From a bacterium (GTDB taxonomy: Bacteria > Babelota > Babeliae > Babelales > RVW-14): a DNA stretch of 64,000 nucleotides. The notes beneath the pieces are model-generated. The model did not search any database. It was not told the DNA's origin and saw only the letters and a list, made by a program, of their open reading frames with translations. The stretch is from assembly GCA_016699045.1 (NCBI GenBank), contig CP064957.1, forward strand, positions 1,387,128 through 1,451,127, read 5' to 3'. Positions 34,905 through 42,142 of the stretch are shown piece by piece; positions within the stretch are counted from its first letter, which is position 1; every line of letters starts with the position of its first letter. The position numbers were made by a program, and so were the translations under genes.

Positions 34905-35669
34905 TTATACAGAATTATACTTGTGTTTCGTGCATAAAAAACGTTCAATTTTTTTGAAACCTTTTCTTTGTGCTATGGCTAGGGCTGTTTCGCCATTTTT
35001 AGTTAAGAGTAACGGAGATGCGCCGGATTGTATCAGTAACATTATGCATTCAAGGTGCCCACCGAGAGTAGCGACATGCAGTGGCGTCAAATTGTTTTTC
35101 GTGGTAGCGTCCAAAGACGCGTTATTTTGGATAAGTATTTCCAGGCATGACAAGTTGCCCTGTACAGCGGCTTGATGCAGTGGTGTTGCCAAATCAATGT
35201 CCATAGAATCAATAGGTGCGCCGTATTGAAGAAGTGTAATGATACTTGCTGTTTGTCCATAGCATGCAGCGATATGTAGTGGTGTTGAACCCGTATTTGA
35301 CATGGTGGGGTTAAGCGAAGCGCCATGCTGAATGAGTATTTTAAGGCAAGCTATGTGACCATTTTTGGCTGCGTAGTGGAGTGGTGTTGCGTTATCTTTG
35401 TCGCGACAATTAACATGAGCTCCGTAATTAAGAAGCTTAATAAGACATGCGGTTGTTCCAAAGTCTGCAGCGAGGTGGAGGGCGGTGAATCCAAGCTCAT
35501 CTTTGCTGTCAACAGACAGATCGTGAGGCAAAATTTCTGGCATCAATTCACTATGGCCGTTCATGGCAAGGTGGTGTAACGATATTTTTGGTGCGGTAGG
35601 CACGAGCAAAGTGTTTGTAGTGAGAGTGATGGTGAGTAGAAAAAATAAGCGTATAATTTTTTTATTCAT
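34905..35669 (-). CDS. ANK-52: secreted seven-repeat ankyrin protein
   Basis: 254 residues: signal peptide, seven repeats (ISLHHLAMN, FTALHLAAD, ATPLHYAAK, STPLHIAAC, ATPLHQAAV, LTPLHVATL, ETALAIAQR). It is the first gene after a terminator (35848-35881) and a promoter (35797-35825), so it probably heads a transcription unit running through ANK-51 and beyond. Confidence 0.92.
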   Translation of the reverse strand: MNKKIIRLFFLLTITLTTNTLLVPTAPKISLHHLAMNGHSELMPEILPHDLSVDSKDELGFTALHLAADFGTTACLIKLLNYGAHVNCRDKDNATPLHYAAKNGHIACLKILIQHGASLNPTMSNTGSTPLHIAACYGQTASIITLLQYGAPIDSMDIDLATPLHQAAVQGNLSCLEILIQNNASLDATTKNNLTPLHVATLGGHLECIMLLIQSGASPLLLTKNGETALAIAQRKGFKKIERFLCTKHKYNSV

Positions 35670-35796
35670 TATTTAATTTCGTTCTGAGAATCGCGATGAT
35701 AGTTGTTAGAGAGCTTGTACTTTTTTTACGATCTTTTAAATAAGTTGTTGAAGATGGTGAGATGATTTATTTTTTGTATGAAAAGATGATGGTAGA

Positions 35797-35825
35797 AATG
35801 TACACCGATTTGCTCTTGCTTACAA
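35797..35825 (-). promoter_or_regulatory. Predicted promoter of the ANK-52 unit
   Basis: TTGTAA (35825-35820) and TACATT (35802-35797) are separated by 17 nt on the minus strand, about 130 nt before the ANK-52 ATG and immediately after a terminator. The boxes and the bases next to the -10 (GTGTACATT) match the dnaX promoter candidate. Confidence 0.6.
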
Positions 35826-35847
35826 GAAAAGACTGCGTGTAGATAAT

Positions 35848-35881
35848 AAAAAAAGGCGCTTTTTTTGAAAACGCCTTTTTT
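35848..35881. terminator. Predicted terminator downstream of ANK-53
   Basis: The stem AAAAAGGCG/CGCCTTTTT with a loop of about 13 nt is flanked by A and T tracts, so it could act in either direction. With all neighbouring genes on the minus strand, it would end the ANK-53 transcript. Confidence 0.75.
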
Positions 35882-35938
35882 AACATGATTTTAAAAAGTA
35901 TTAGGGTGCTTTGCACCATTACTCGTATAGCGAGATGT

Positions 35939-36424
35939 TTATTCCTGTGTTAATTGTTCGACAGCATCTAAAAGATCTGCAGTTTGTCCATAGCCCGCTT
36001 CGCGTGCAATTTTTTGTGCTGTTTTTCCGTTGCTTTTTGCTATTGCACGTACATTGGCACCCCGTGCTAACAGAATTTTAATGCAAGGGATGTTGCTTTT
36101 GAGGCTAGCATGATGCAATGGTGTCCATCCATGACAGTCTTTTGCATCAATGTAAGCCCCTTTGTCTAAAAGTAGTTTAATGCATTCAACATGGTCGCTG
36201 TCGCTATTCTTACAACAGTCGCCGTCTACAACGTAATGAAGGGGCGTTGATTGAGTGATGTCTCGAACATTGGCATCAGCCTCAGGTTCGTTGAGTAAAA
36301 CTTTTACTTTTGAAAAATCGCCAGCTTGTGCTGCTTCATGCAGTGGTGTTACTTTTGCCATTGGCATAGCGTTGGCGGTGAGAGCCAGAACAATTGATAA
36401 TGATACAAAAATTTTCTTGTTCAT
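35939..36424 (-). CDS. ANK-53: secreted ankyrin-repeat protein
   Basis: The start is set at 36424 (MNKKIFVSLSIVLALTANA), preceded by AAAAAGG; 161 residues. The much longer open frame (to 36721) runs into the insertion sequence and is not natural. Four units (VTPLHEAAQ, STPLHYVVD, WTPLHHASL, KTAQKIARE); the second has an extra Cys/Asp-rich finger (DGDCCKNSDSDHVEC). Confidence 0.9.
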   Translation of the reverse strand: MNKKIFVSLSIVLALTANAMPMAKVTPLHEAAQAGDFSKVKVLLNEPEADANVRDITQSTPLHYVVDGDCCKNSDSDHVECIKLLLDKGAYIDAKDCHGWTPLHHASLKSNIPCIKILLARGANVRAIAKSNGKTAQKIAREAGYGQTADLLDAVEQLTQE

Positions 36425-36513
36425 GATGAACCTTTTTGAGTTATGAGTTTTTAAATTACTCGTTTTTTTGCAATATAGCCATTCAATGCATTTATTTAAG
36501 CACCATGTTCTAG

Positions 36514-36529
36514 GTTCTGTTGACTTTTC
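36514..36529. repeat. Left terminal inverted repeat of the IS
   Basis: GTTCTGTTGACTTTTC, identical to the complement of 37351-37366. The CTAG target copy precedes it at 36510-36513. Confidence 0.88.
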
Positions 36530-37277
36530 ATCGTAACCATAAAATTGCTCCAACAAAAGAAACGAACGATAAGTAATTCTGGGCCTTTTTGTCAAAGCGA
36601 GAAAAGACATGTCTGAAGTGTTTGATTTTAGAGAAAAAACATTCAACGAGATGTCTTTCTTTGTAAAGATGCTCATCATATTCATACTGAATCTTTCTGT
36701 TAGATCGAGGCGGAATAACAACCGTACATTTTTGATTATTTAACAAAGTTCGTAATGCATCAGAATCATAACCTCGGTCGGCTATCACACAAGAATTTTG
36801 GGTTGCTTTGAGCAGGGTTTCAGCTTGCGTTATGTCATTTCTTTGACCAGGAGTTATTATAATTTTTAGTGGGTTGCCCAAGGCATCCACTGTCGCATGA
36901 ATTTTTGTAGTAAAACCACCTTTACTTCTTCCCAAGCCTTCTTCACTTTGTTTGCCATAACCCGCTGCGCAAGGATGCGATCTTACTATTGTGGCATCAA
37001 TCATGACGTATTCAAGGTCGGGGTCGTCAGCACAAAATGTTAACAATTTTTCAAAAATTTTCTTTTTACTCCACACATCAAATCGCTTGAATACGCTATT
37101 CCAGTTGCCATAACGGTCAGGCAGTTCTCGCCATTGAGCGCCTGTTTTTAAAATCCAATACACACCCACTATGAACCTCTTACAAAGACCTTCATTTCTA
37201 ACATAAATACCTTTTTCTTTTTTAAGAAACTGATATATTTTCCGCCACGCTTCATTTGTGATATACTCTCTTTGCAT
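36528..37277 (-). CDS. IS5-family transposase (DDE), intact
   Basis: The start is set at 37277 (MQREYITNEAWRKI), preceded by AAAAGGCG; 249 residues, full length for this group. N-terminal helix-turn-helix-like region (GVYWILKTGAQWRELP), then the DDE core: first Asp in VMIDATIVRSH, second in VIADRGYDSDAL, Glu in HLVECFFSKIKHFR. GGFTTKIHATVDALGNPL is typical of the IS427-like group. It cuts and joins the element's ends during transposition. There is no sign of damage, so the element may be active. Confidence 0.93.
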   Translation of the reverse strand: MQREYITNEAWRKIYQFLKKEKGIYVRNEGLCKRFIVGVYWILKTGAQWRELPDRYGNWNSVFKRFDVWSKKKIFEKLLTFCADDPDLEYVMIDATIVRSHPCAAGYGKQSEEGLGRSKGGFTTKIHATVDALGNPLKIIITPGQRNDITQAETLLKATQNSCVIADRGYDSDALRTLLNNQKCTVVIPPRSNRKIQYEYDEHLYKERHLVECFFSKIKHFRHVFSRFDKKAQNYLSFVSFVGAILWLR

Positions 37278-37350
37278 GATAACGCCTTTTTGAGTTTTTA
37301 ATAAACTCGTTTTTTTTGTTGGTGTTATCATGCACTCAAATCACATTTTT

Positions 37351-37366
37351 GAAAAGTCAACAGAAC
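37351..37366. repeat. Right terminal inverted repeat of the IS
   Basis: GAAAAGTCAACAGAAC, the exact complement of 36514-36529, followed by the second CTAG copy (37367-37370). Confidence 0.88.
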
Positions 37367-37643
37367 CTAGAAGTTCTTCTACAATTTCATCATAATCCTT
37401 GTGAGCTGCCAAGTGAAGTGGGGTCCAATTATGATGAGCTCGAGTGTTAGTATACTTTTTATCAATGGCGATGATTTTTTGCAATTGTTCTACGTTGCCA
37501 GTTGCTGCGGCATTAATTATGTCTTGTGAGAGATTGGGAGCTTTTGGCATGGCGGTTGTTGTGAGCGAGAGAACGACTAAAAATAAACTTACAAATTTGT
37601 TCTTCATCATGAATCTTTCGTGATAAAAATTATGGGTGTTTTT

Positions 37644-38555
37644 CTATGATAGGTAACGTTCGAAATACTGGGCAAAGGCAAGGCGACTGACAGCTTCTGC
37701 AAGGTTTTGGGGTGTTACTTCTTCTTTTGCTTGAAGTATTGTGGCTATTTCTTGCCCAGTTATCAGCGCCGCGTCTCGAGGTGTGTGGTTTCTCTTATTT
37801 CTTGCGTGCACATTGGCACCATGGTTGATGAGTATTTTTGCTGCTTCTATGCATCCTTTAAAAGCAGCATAATGCAGCGGTGTGCAGCCGGTGCTGCTTG
37901 TGACATCGATATTGGTTTCTTCGGCGATAAGTTGTTTATTGTCTGCATATCCATATTCGTTAATGATGTACGCTTTTTTTTGTGCAAGATGCTCCATCAA
38001 AAGATTAATACAATCAATGCTTCCATATCTAACTGCGACATGCAGCGGCGTTTCAGAAAAACAGTCCATCGCAAAAACATTGGGATTATGATCAAGAATA
38101 ACGCGTGCGCATTCTACGTGATTTAATCGAAAAGCTAAATGGAGTGCTGTGGCGCCGCAGATGCTACATTCCTGAGATGTGGTGGTGTGCATTATTGTTG
38201 TATTAACATCAGCATCATGTTTGAGGAGTATTTGTACTATTTCTGGATTGTTTATGCTGATTGCAGTGTGAAGCGGCGTAAGTCCTTCTTGCGTTTCTAT
38301 GGCATTAACATTTGCGCCATGGGTAATGAGTTCTTGTACGCAATCGACATGGTTGTGTTGCGTTGCGAGATGAATGGGTGTGAGATCTTTATTGTTTTTT
38401 CCGTTGACATCAAAGCACTTGAGCGAGAGCATCATTTTGAGATTATCAATCAAACCGTTTTCTGCTGCATAATGAAGTGGTGATGGTGCTGCTTGCATGG
38501 TGCTGGTGGCGCACAAAAGAGTAGCGTATAAAAATGAGCGTAAAATTATGTTCAT
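37644..38555 (-). CDS. ANK-55: secreted seven-repeat ankyrin protein
   Basis: 303 residues: signal peptide (MNIILRSFLYATLLCATST), seven units (SPLHYAAEN, LTPIHLATQ, LTPLHTAIS, ATALHLAFR, ETPLHVAVR, CTPLHYAAF, HTPRDAALI). The fifth unit has a long insert (AQKKAYIINEYGYADNKQLI) that recurs in ANK-56. Tail VTPQNLAEAVSRLAFAQYF, also shared. Confidence 0.92.
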   Translation of the reverse strand: MNIILRSFLYATLLCATSTMQAAPSPLHYAAENGLIDNLKMMLSLKCFDVNGKNNKDLTPIHLATQHNHVDCVQELITHGANVNAIETQEGLTPLHTAISINNPEIVQILLKHDADVNTTIMHTTTSQECSICGATALHLAFRLNHVECARVILDHNPNVFAMDCFSETPLHVAVRYGSIDCINLLMEHLAQKKAYIINEYGYADNKQLIAEETNIDVTSSTGCTPLHYAAFKGCIEAAKILINHGANVHARNKRNHTPRDAALITGQEIATILQAKEEVTPQNLAEAVSRLAFAQYFERYLS

Positions 38556-38576
38556 AGTTTTTTCTTTTTTAAAAAG

Positions 38577-39548
38577 TTACGAGATAAGTGTTTTCATTCG
38601 TTGTTCTAAATATTGAGCCATAGCAAGTCGCTCAACAACTTCTGTAAGATTTTCAGATGTTACCTTTTCTTTTGCTTGCAGTATCGAGGCTATTTCTCGC
38701 CCGGCATACAGTGCTACGTCAAGTGGTGTGTGACTTTTATTGTTGCGGGCAAAAAGATTGGCGCCATTTTTTATGAGTATGGCTGCCGCTTCTATGCATC
38801 CTTCAAAAGCAGCATAGTGGAGCAGTGTGTTGCCATTATTATCTTTGGGATCAACACTTGCTTCTGCTGCGATTAATTCAGCAATAAATTCTCTGTTGCC
38901 TGCATGGCCATAATTATTAATGAGGTATGCTTTTTTTTGTGTGAGGTGTTCTAGTAAAAGCATAAGGCAGTCAGCATGGAAATACCTAACTGCCACATAG
39001 AGCACTGTTTGAGAATAATCATCTTGGGCAAAAATATTAGGGTTATGAGCAAGAAGCATCTTTACACATTCCGCATTGCCGATCATGACCGCGACGTGGA
39101 GCGGTGTTTTACCACTGATTTTTTTGTTACAAGAATCTTCTGTTACCAGTATTTTTGCATTAACATCAGCGCCGTGGTTAAGCAGTGCCTGTACGATATC
39201 GAGGTTGTTTACGTTGACGGCGGTGTGAAGCGGCGTCCAACCATCTTTGATGTCTGGAATAGTAATGTCTGCATTGTGCGACAAAAGTTCAAGGACGCAG
39301 TCAGAGTGGTTGTGTGCGATGGCGACATGGATTGGCGTTGTGTTAAAAATATCTGGCTGATCGATATTGTCACCTCGGTTGATACATGTTCTTACTTCGT
39401 TAACATCACCGTTCAAGGCTGCTTTAAATAATGGGGAGTGCTGAGTCTCTATCTTTTCGGCTGGTATAAAAAAAATATTGGTAGCGGGCATAGCGTTGGA
39501 AGTGAGCGCAAGCGCCAGTAACCACAATCTTAAAAATTTCTTGTTCAT
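38577..39548 (-). CDS. ANK-56: secreted seven-repeat ankyrin protein, paralog of ANK-55
   Basis: 323 residues with the same plan as ANK-55 along its whole length: seven units (SPLFKAALN, TTPIHVAIA, WTPLHTAVN, KTPLHVAVM, QTVLYVAVR, NTLLHYAAF, HTPLDVALY), the same insert (TQKKAYLINNYGHAGNREFI) and tail (VTSENLTEVVERLAMAQYL). A clear tandem gene duplication, 21 nt upstream of ANK-55. Confidence 0.92.
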   Translation of the reverse strand: MNKKFLRLWLLALALTSNAMPATNIFFIPAEKIETQHSPLFKAALNGDVNEVRTCINRGDNIDQPDIFNTTPIHVAIAHNHSDCVLELLSHNADITIPDIKDGWTPLHTAVNVNNLDIVQALLNHGADVNAKILVTEDSCNKKISGKTPLHVAVMIGNAECVKMLLAHNPNIFAQDDYSQTVLYVAVRYFHADCLMLLLEHLTQKKAYLINNYGHAGNREFIAELIAAEASVDPKDNNGNTLLHYAAFEGCIEAAAILIKNGANLFARNNKSHTPLDVALYAGREIASILQAKEKVTSENLTEVVERLAMAQYLEQRMKTLIS

Positions 39549-39578
39549 GATAAATCTTTCTGCGTGATGTTATAAACA

Positions 39579-40322
39579 TTATTCGTGTGATTGTTCAGCC
39601 ATTTTGTTCTTTAAATATTCGTATATCATAAGGCAGTTGTTTGTTTCTATAAGGTCATCTCGTGTTACTTCTTCTGAGAGTTGTGCCATCATAATTTTTG
39701 TTAAACCTATTGTGCGCACAAGGTCAAGGGCGGTTTTGCCGTTATTAGTGCGAGCATGTACGTCGGCTGCATGTTCAATGAGTACTTCTACGCATGCCAA
39801 CGTTCCTGATGTTGCAGCATAGTGCAGAGGCGTTAATCCGAGGTTGTCTTTTTTGTGTATGATTGCAGGATTATGGTTAATCAGGATCTTCATGCAATCA
39901 CTATTTCCTGCTTGAATTGCCATCTGTAATGGGCATAACTCTTCAGCGATAGCAGCGTCATTCGCGCCGAGTTTTAAAAGTTCTTGAACACATGCTGGTT
40001 GATTTAAGGCAACAGCCAACAGCAATGGCGTTGTGCCGAATTGATCGTTTTTTGCTTCAATATCAGCGCCATATGCTATAAGCTTGCGCAGAAATTCAAC
40101 ATGCCCGTTGCTAGCGGCAAAATGAAGGGCGGTATAGCCATGTTGTTTGGTATCAATGTGAATGGTACAATGAGGTAAGAATCTTTCGAGGCTTTGAGTA
40201 TGTCCTAGTTTTGCAAGGACATGAAGCATGCCGAGCTGTCGTTCGGGTGTATAAGCTGCGGGCAGGGCTTGTGCGGTGAGTGCGATGGCAACTAAAAATA
40301 AAGGTATAAATTTTTTGTTCAT
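39579..40322 (-). CDS. ANK-57: secreted six-unit ankyrin protein
   Basis: 247 residues: signal peptide (MNKKFIPLFLVAIALTAQA), six units (GMLHVLAKL, YTALHFAAS, TTPLLLAVA, LCPLQMAIQ, LTPLHYAAT, KTALDLVRT) and a tail (EVTRDDLIETNNCLMIYEYL) related to those of ANK-55 and ANK-56. Confidence 0.91.
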   Translation of the reverse strand: MNKKFIPLFLVAIALTAQALPAAYTPERQLGMLHVLAKLGHTQSLERFLPHCTIHIDTKQHGYTALHFAASNGHVEFLRKLIAYGADIEAKNDQFGTTPLLLAVALNQPACVQELLKLGANDAAIAEELCPLQMAIQAGNSDCMKILINHNPAIIHKKDNLGLTPLHYAATSGTLACVEVLIEHAADVHARTNNGKTALDLVRTIGLTKIMMAQLSEEVTRDDLIETNNCLMIYEYLKNKMAEQSHE

Positions 40323-40374
40323 TAAAGACCTTTCTTAAAAATAGTATGGAATTTGTTTACTGCTTGCTTTGCTT

Positions 40375-41145
40375 TTAATCGACTTCAGGCTCTTTTATTT
40401 CTGGAATGTCTTCGTAACTTTCTATTAATGTGACGATATCTTTGTGGCTATTTTCGGTTGCAAGGTCTTTTGCTGTTTTGTTGTTGTTATCTTTTGCTTC
40501 AATGTTGGCACCATTTTGTAAAAGTAGTTCAACGCATTCGATAAGATTCCATAAACTAGCCCAATGAAGTGGCGTTCTGCCGAATTTGGTTACGGCGTTA
40601 ACATTAGCATTCTGTTTTACAAGTTCTTGGGCACATTTGGTATGGCCTAAGTAGGTAGCATAATGAAGTGGGGTCAAGTCGGTGTTTGTTATTGCTTCAA
40701 TGTTGGCGCCTTTTTGTAAAAGTAATTCAACGCAGTTGGTGTGGCCGTTGCTGGCAGCATAATGAAGAGGTGTCCAGCCGAGGTTGTCTTTTGCTTCAAT
40801 GTTGGCATCGTTTTGTAAAAATAATTTAACGTAGTTGGTGTGGCCGTTGCTAGCGGCATAATGAAGAGGCGTTCTGCTAGTGTTTGTTTTTGCTTCAACG
40901 TTGGCGCCACGTGGTAAAAGTAGTTTAACGCAGTCTTTGTTGCCCTGTCTGGCAGCAAAATGAAGTGGCGTTTCGTTGTCTTTGGTTTGTGCGTTAATAT
41001 CAATATTACCTTGTATTAAAATTCTTACTTTGTTGATATCGCCATCGTGTACCGCTTGGTGCAGTGGCGTGAAGCCTGTGGCGTGCATGGTGTTTGTGGT
41101 AGTAACAAGAACGAGCGACAATAGTCCGATAATCTTTTTCTTCAT
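40375..41145 (-). CDS. ANK-58: secreted seven-repeat ankyrin protein with near-identical repeats
   Basis: 256 residues: signal peptide (MKKKIIGLLSLVLVTTTNT) and seven units (FTPLHQAVH, ETPLHFAAR, RTPLHYAAS, WTPLHYAAS, LTPLHYATY, RTPLHWASL, KTAKDLATE). Units three to five share ASNGHTN-type loops and GANIEA finger ends, and their DNA is nearly the same in 99-nt steps, which shows recent repeat expansion. It probably heads a transcript, with a promoter at 41195-41223 and a terminator just before it. Confidence 0.92.
   Translation of the reverse strand: MKKKIIGLLSLVLVTTTNTMHATGFTPLHQAVHDGDINKVRILIQGNIDINAQTKDNETPLHFAARQGNKDCVKLLLPRGANVEAKTNTSRTPLHYAASNGHTNYVKLFLQNDANIEAKDNLGWTPLHYAASNGHTNCVELLLQKGANIEAITNTDLTPLHYATYLGHTKCAQELVKQNANVNAVTKFGRTPLHWASLWNLIECVELLLQNGANIEAKDNNNKTAKDLATENSHKDIVTLIESYEDIPEIKEPEVD
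40680..40935 (-). repeat. 99-bp tandem repeats inside ANK-58
   Basis: Stretches such as AGTTGGTGTGGCCGTTGCT and GGCATAATGAAGAGG recur one ankyrin unit (99 nt) apart with few differences. Most other genes of the array have repeats that are diverged at DNA level. Confidence 0.75.
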
Positions 41146-41194
41146 GAATATGTTCCGTGATAGTAGTGAGTTTAACTTTTCAGATAGTGGCAGA

Positions 41195-41223
41195 AATATA
41201 CCTATCTTTAAAATGGTTTACAA
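41195..41223 (-). promoter_or_regulatory. Predicted promoter of the ANK-58 unit
   Basis: TTGTAA (41223-41218) and TATATT (41200-41195) with a 17-nt spacer, about 50 nt before the ANK-58 ATG and directly downstream of a terminator. Same arrangement as at ANK-52 and dnaX. Confidence 0.6.
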
Positions 41224-41239
41224 GGAAATATTGCGTTTT

Positions 41240-41271
41240 AATAAAAAAATAGGCGTCTTAAACAAGACGCC
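41240..41271 (-). terminator. Predicted intrinsic terminator after ANK-59
   Basis: On the minus strand GGCGTCTTGTTTAAGACGCC forms an 8-bp stem and is followed by TATTTTTTTATT. It lies 28 nt past the ANK-59 stop. Confidence 0.8.
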
Positions 41272-41298
41272 CCAGTAGTTTTTAAAGTGCGATGGTGA

Positions 41299-41679
41299 TT
41301 ATCGCTTACGCTTTGTGCCAGAAGATACAAGAGGGGCTTGAGCTGCCGCGAGAAGTAATGCTGCACACCTTGCGTGGCTTTTTTGTACGGCATGGTCATA
41401 TGGCGTATAACCTTGTTGATCAACCGCATAAATATTGGCGTCGAGTTCAATAAGGGCTTGGACCCACACGGTAAGCCCCATGTTCGCGGCACAATGTAGG
41501 GGTGTTTTGCCGTCTTGATCGTGCGCATAAATATCAAAATTTTCTAGGACAAAGGTTTCCTTTAATTTTTCAACTTTAGATCTTTCTAATGCAGCGGCGC
41601 TTGGAATTGAGACTGCTGGAAAAATGGTGGCATTGATTTGGAATGTCATGAGTAATAATAAAAGATAGTGTTTATTCAT
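41299..41679 (-). CDS. ANK-59: short secreted ankyrin protein with KRKR end
   Basis: 126 residues: signal peptide (MNKHYLLLLLMTFQINATI), two good units (KTPLHCAAN, YTPYDHAVQ) after a weak one, and the C-terminus SSGTKRKR. ANK-60 has the same layout and basic end. A nuclear targeting role in a host is possible but unproven. Confidence 0.89.
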   Translation of the reverse strand: MNKHYLLLLLMTFQINATIFPAVSIPSAAALERSKVEKLKETFVLENFDIYAHDQDGKTPLHCAANMGLTVWVQALIELDANIYAVDQQGYTPYDHAVQKSHARCAALLLAAAQAPLVSSGTKRKR

Positions 41680-41705
41680 AATGGTTTCGATTTTTTTGGG
41701 GTTTA

Positions 41706-42101
41706 TTATTCTGCGCGTTTACGTTTTCTGGTTGGTATGCTTGGTGCGGGTTCATTTACAACAACAGGTTGCTGTATTGTCATAGCTTCAAAAAGGATAT
41801 ATGCACATTCAAAGTGACCATTGTTAGCAGCTGCGTCATACGGCGTGTTGCCAACGTCATCAATGGCATACACATTAGCTCCTTGAGCAATAAGTTCACG
41901 GATCCAGTTGGCAGCGTTATTCCATGCGGCAATGTGAAGGAGTGTTATGCCGTGGCGTTGTGCATTTCGTATGATGGTTGTTGCTACAGGATAGGTTGTT
42001 TCTTGCTCTTTCATGTCAACATCGCGTGTGCACATGGCTGACAATGTTGAAATAGTGTTTATGTGCATAAGTAAGAACAATGATAAGAAGTGTTTTTTCA
42101 T
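41706..42101 (-). CDS. ANK-60: short secreted ankyrin protein with RKRKR end
   Basis: 131 residues: signal peptide (MKKHFLSLFLLMHINTIST), two units (ITLLHIAAW, NTPYDAAAN), then IPTRKRKRAE. Tandem duplicate of ANK-59; the basic cluster is kept while other parts have diverged. Confidence 0.89.
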   Translation of the reverse strand: MKKHFLSLFLLMHINTISTLSAMCTRDVDMKEQETTYPVATTIIRNAQRHGITLLHIAAWNNAANWIRELIAQGANVYAIDDVGNTPYDAAANNGHFECAYILFEAMTIQQPVVVNEPAPSIPTRKRKRAE

Positions 42102-42142
42102 GATGGTGACCTTTTGTTGTTAAAATAGTAGAAAATATTGAT

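Larger units (their letters stand above)
36514..37366 (-). mobile_element. IS5-family insertion sequence (853 bp), complete
   Basis: The ends are inverted repeats of at least 16 bp, GTTCTGTTGACTTTTC at 36514-36529 and its complement at 37351-37366. They are flanked on both sides by CTAG, a palindromic target duplication typical of IS5-type elements; because CTAG is its own complement, the exact border is ambiguous by these four bases. One intact transposase gene fills the element. The insertion lies inside ANK-54. Confidence 0.9.
36496..37610 (-). pseudogene. ANK-54: ankyrin gene split by an insertion sequence
   Basis: The first part (37610 down to the IS edge) encodes a signal peptide (MMKNKFVSLFLVVLSLTTTA) and two repeats (DIINAAATG, WTPLHLAAH) up to EIVEELL. 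On the far side of the IS, at 36509-36499, the same frame continues as E-H-G-A and then TAA, exactly the normal LLEHGA repeat end. Removing the element with one CTAG copy rejoins it. The split gene now ends in a few IS-derived residues (GSVDFSKM). Codons after the TAA (INALNGYIAKK) look like further eroded ankyrin sequence. Confidence 0.88.

Noticed and set aside
35939..36721. A 260-residue version of ANK-53 with a long N-terminal extension
   Set aside because: The extension reads antisense through the IS and across its edge; the real start with signal peptide is at 36424.
40375..41145. Regular 99-bp repeats as a CRISPR array
   Set aside because: The period equals one 33-residue ankyrin unit, and the whole stretch is one open frame.
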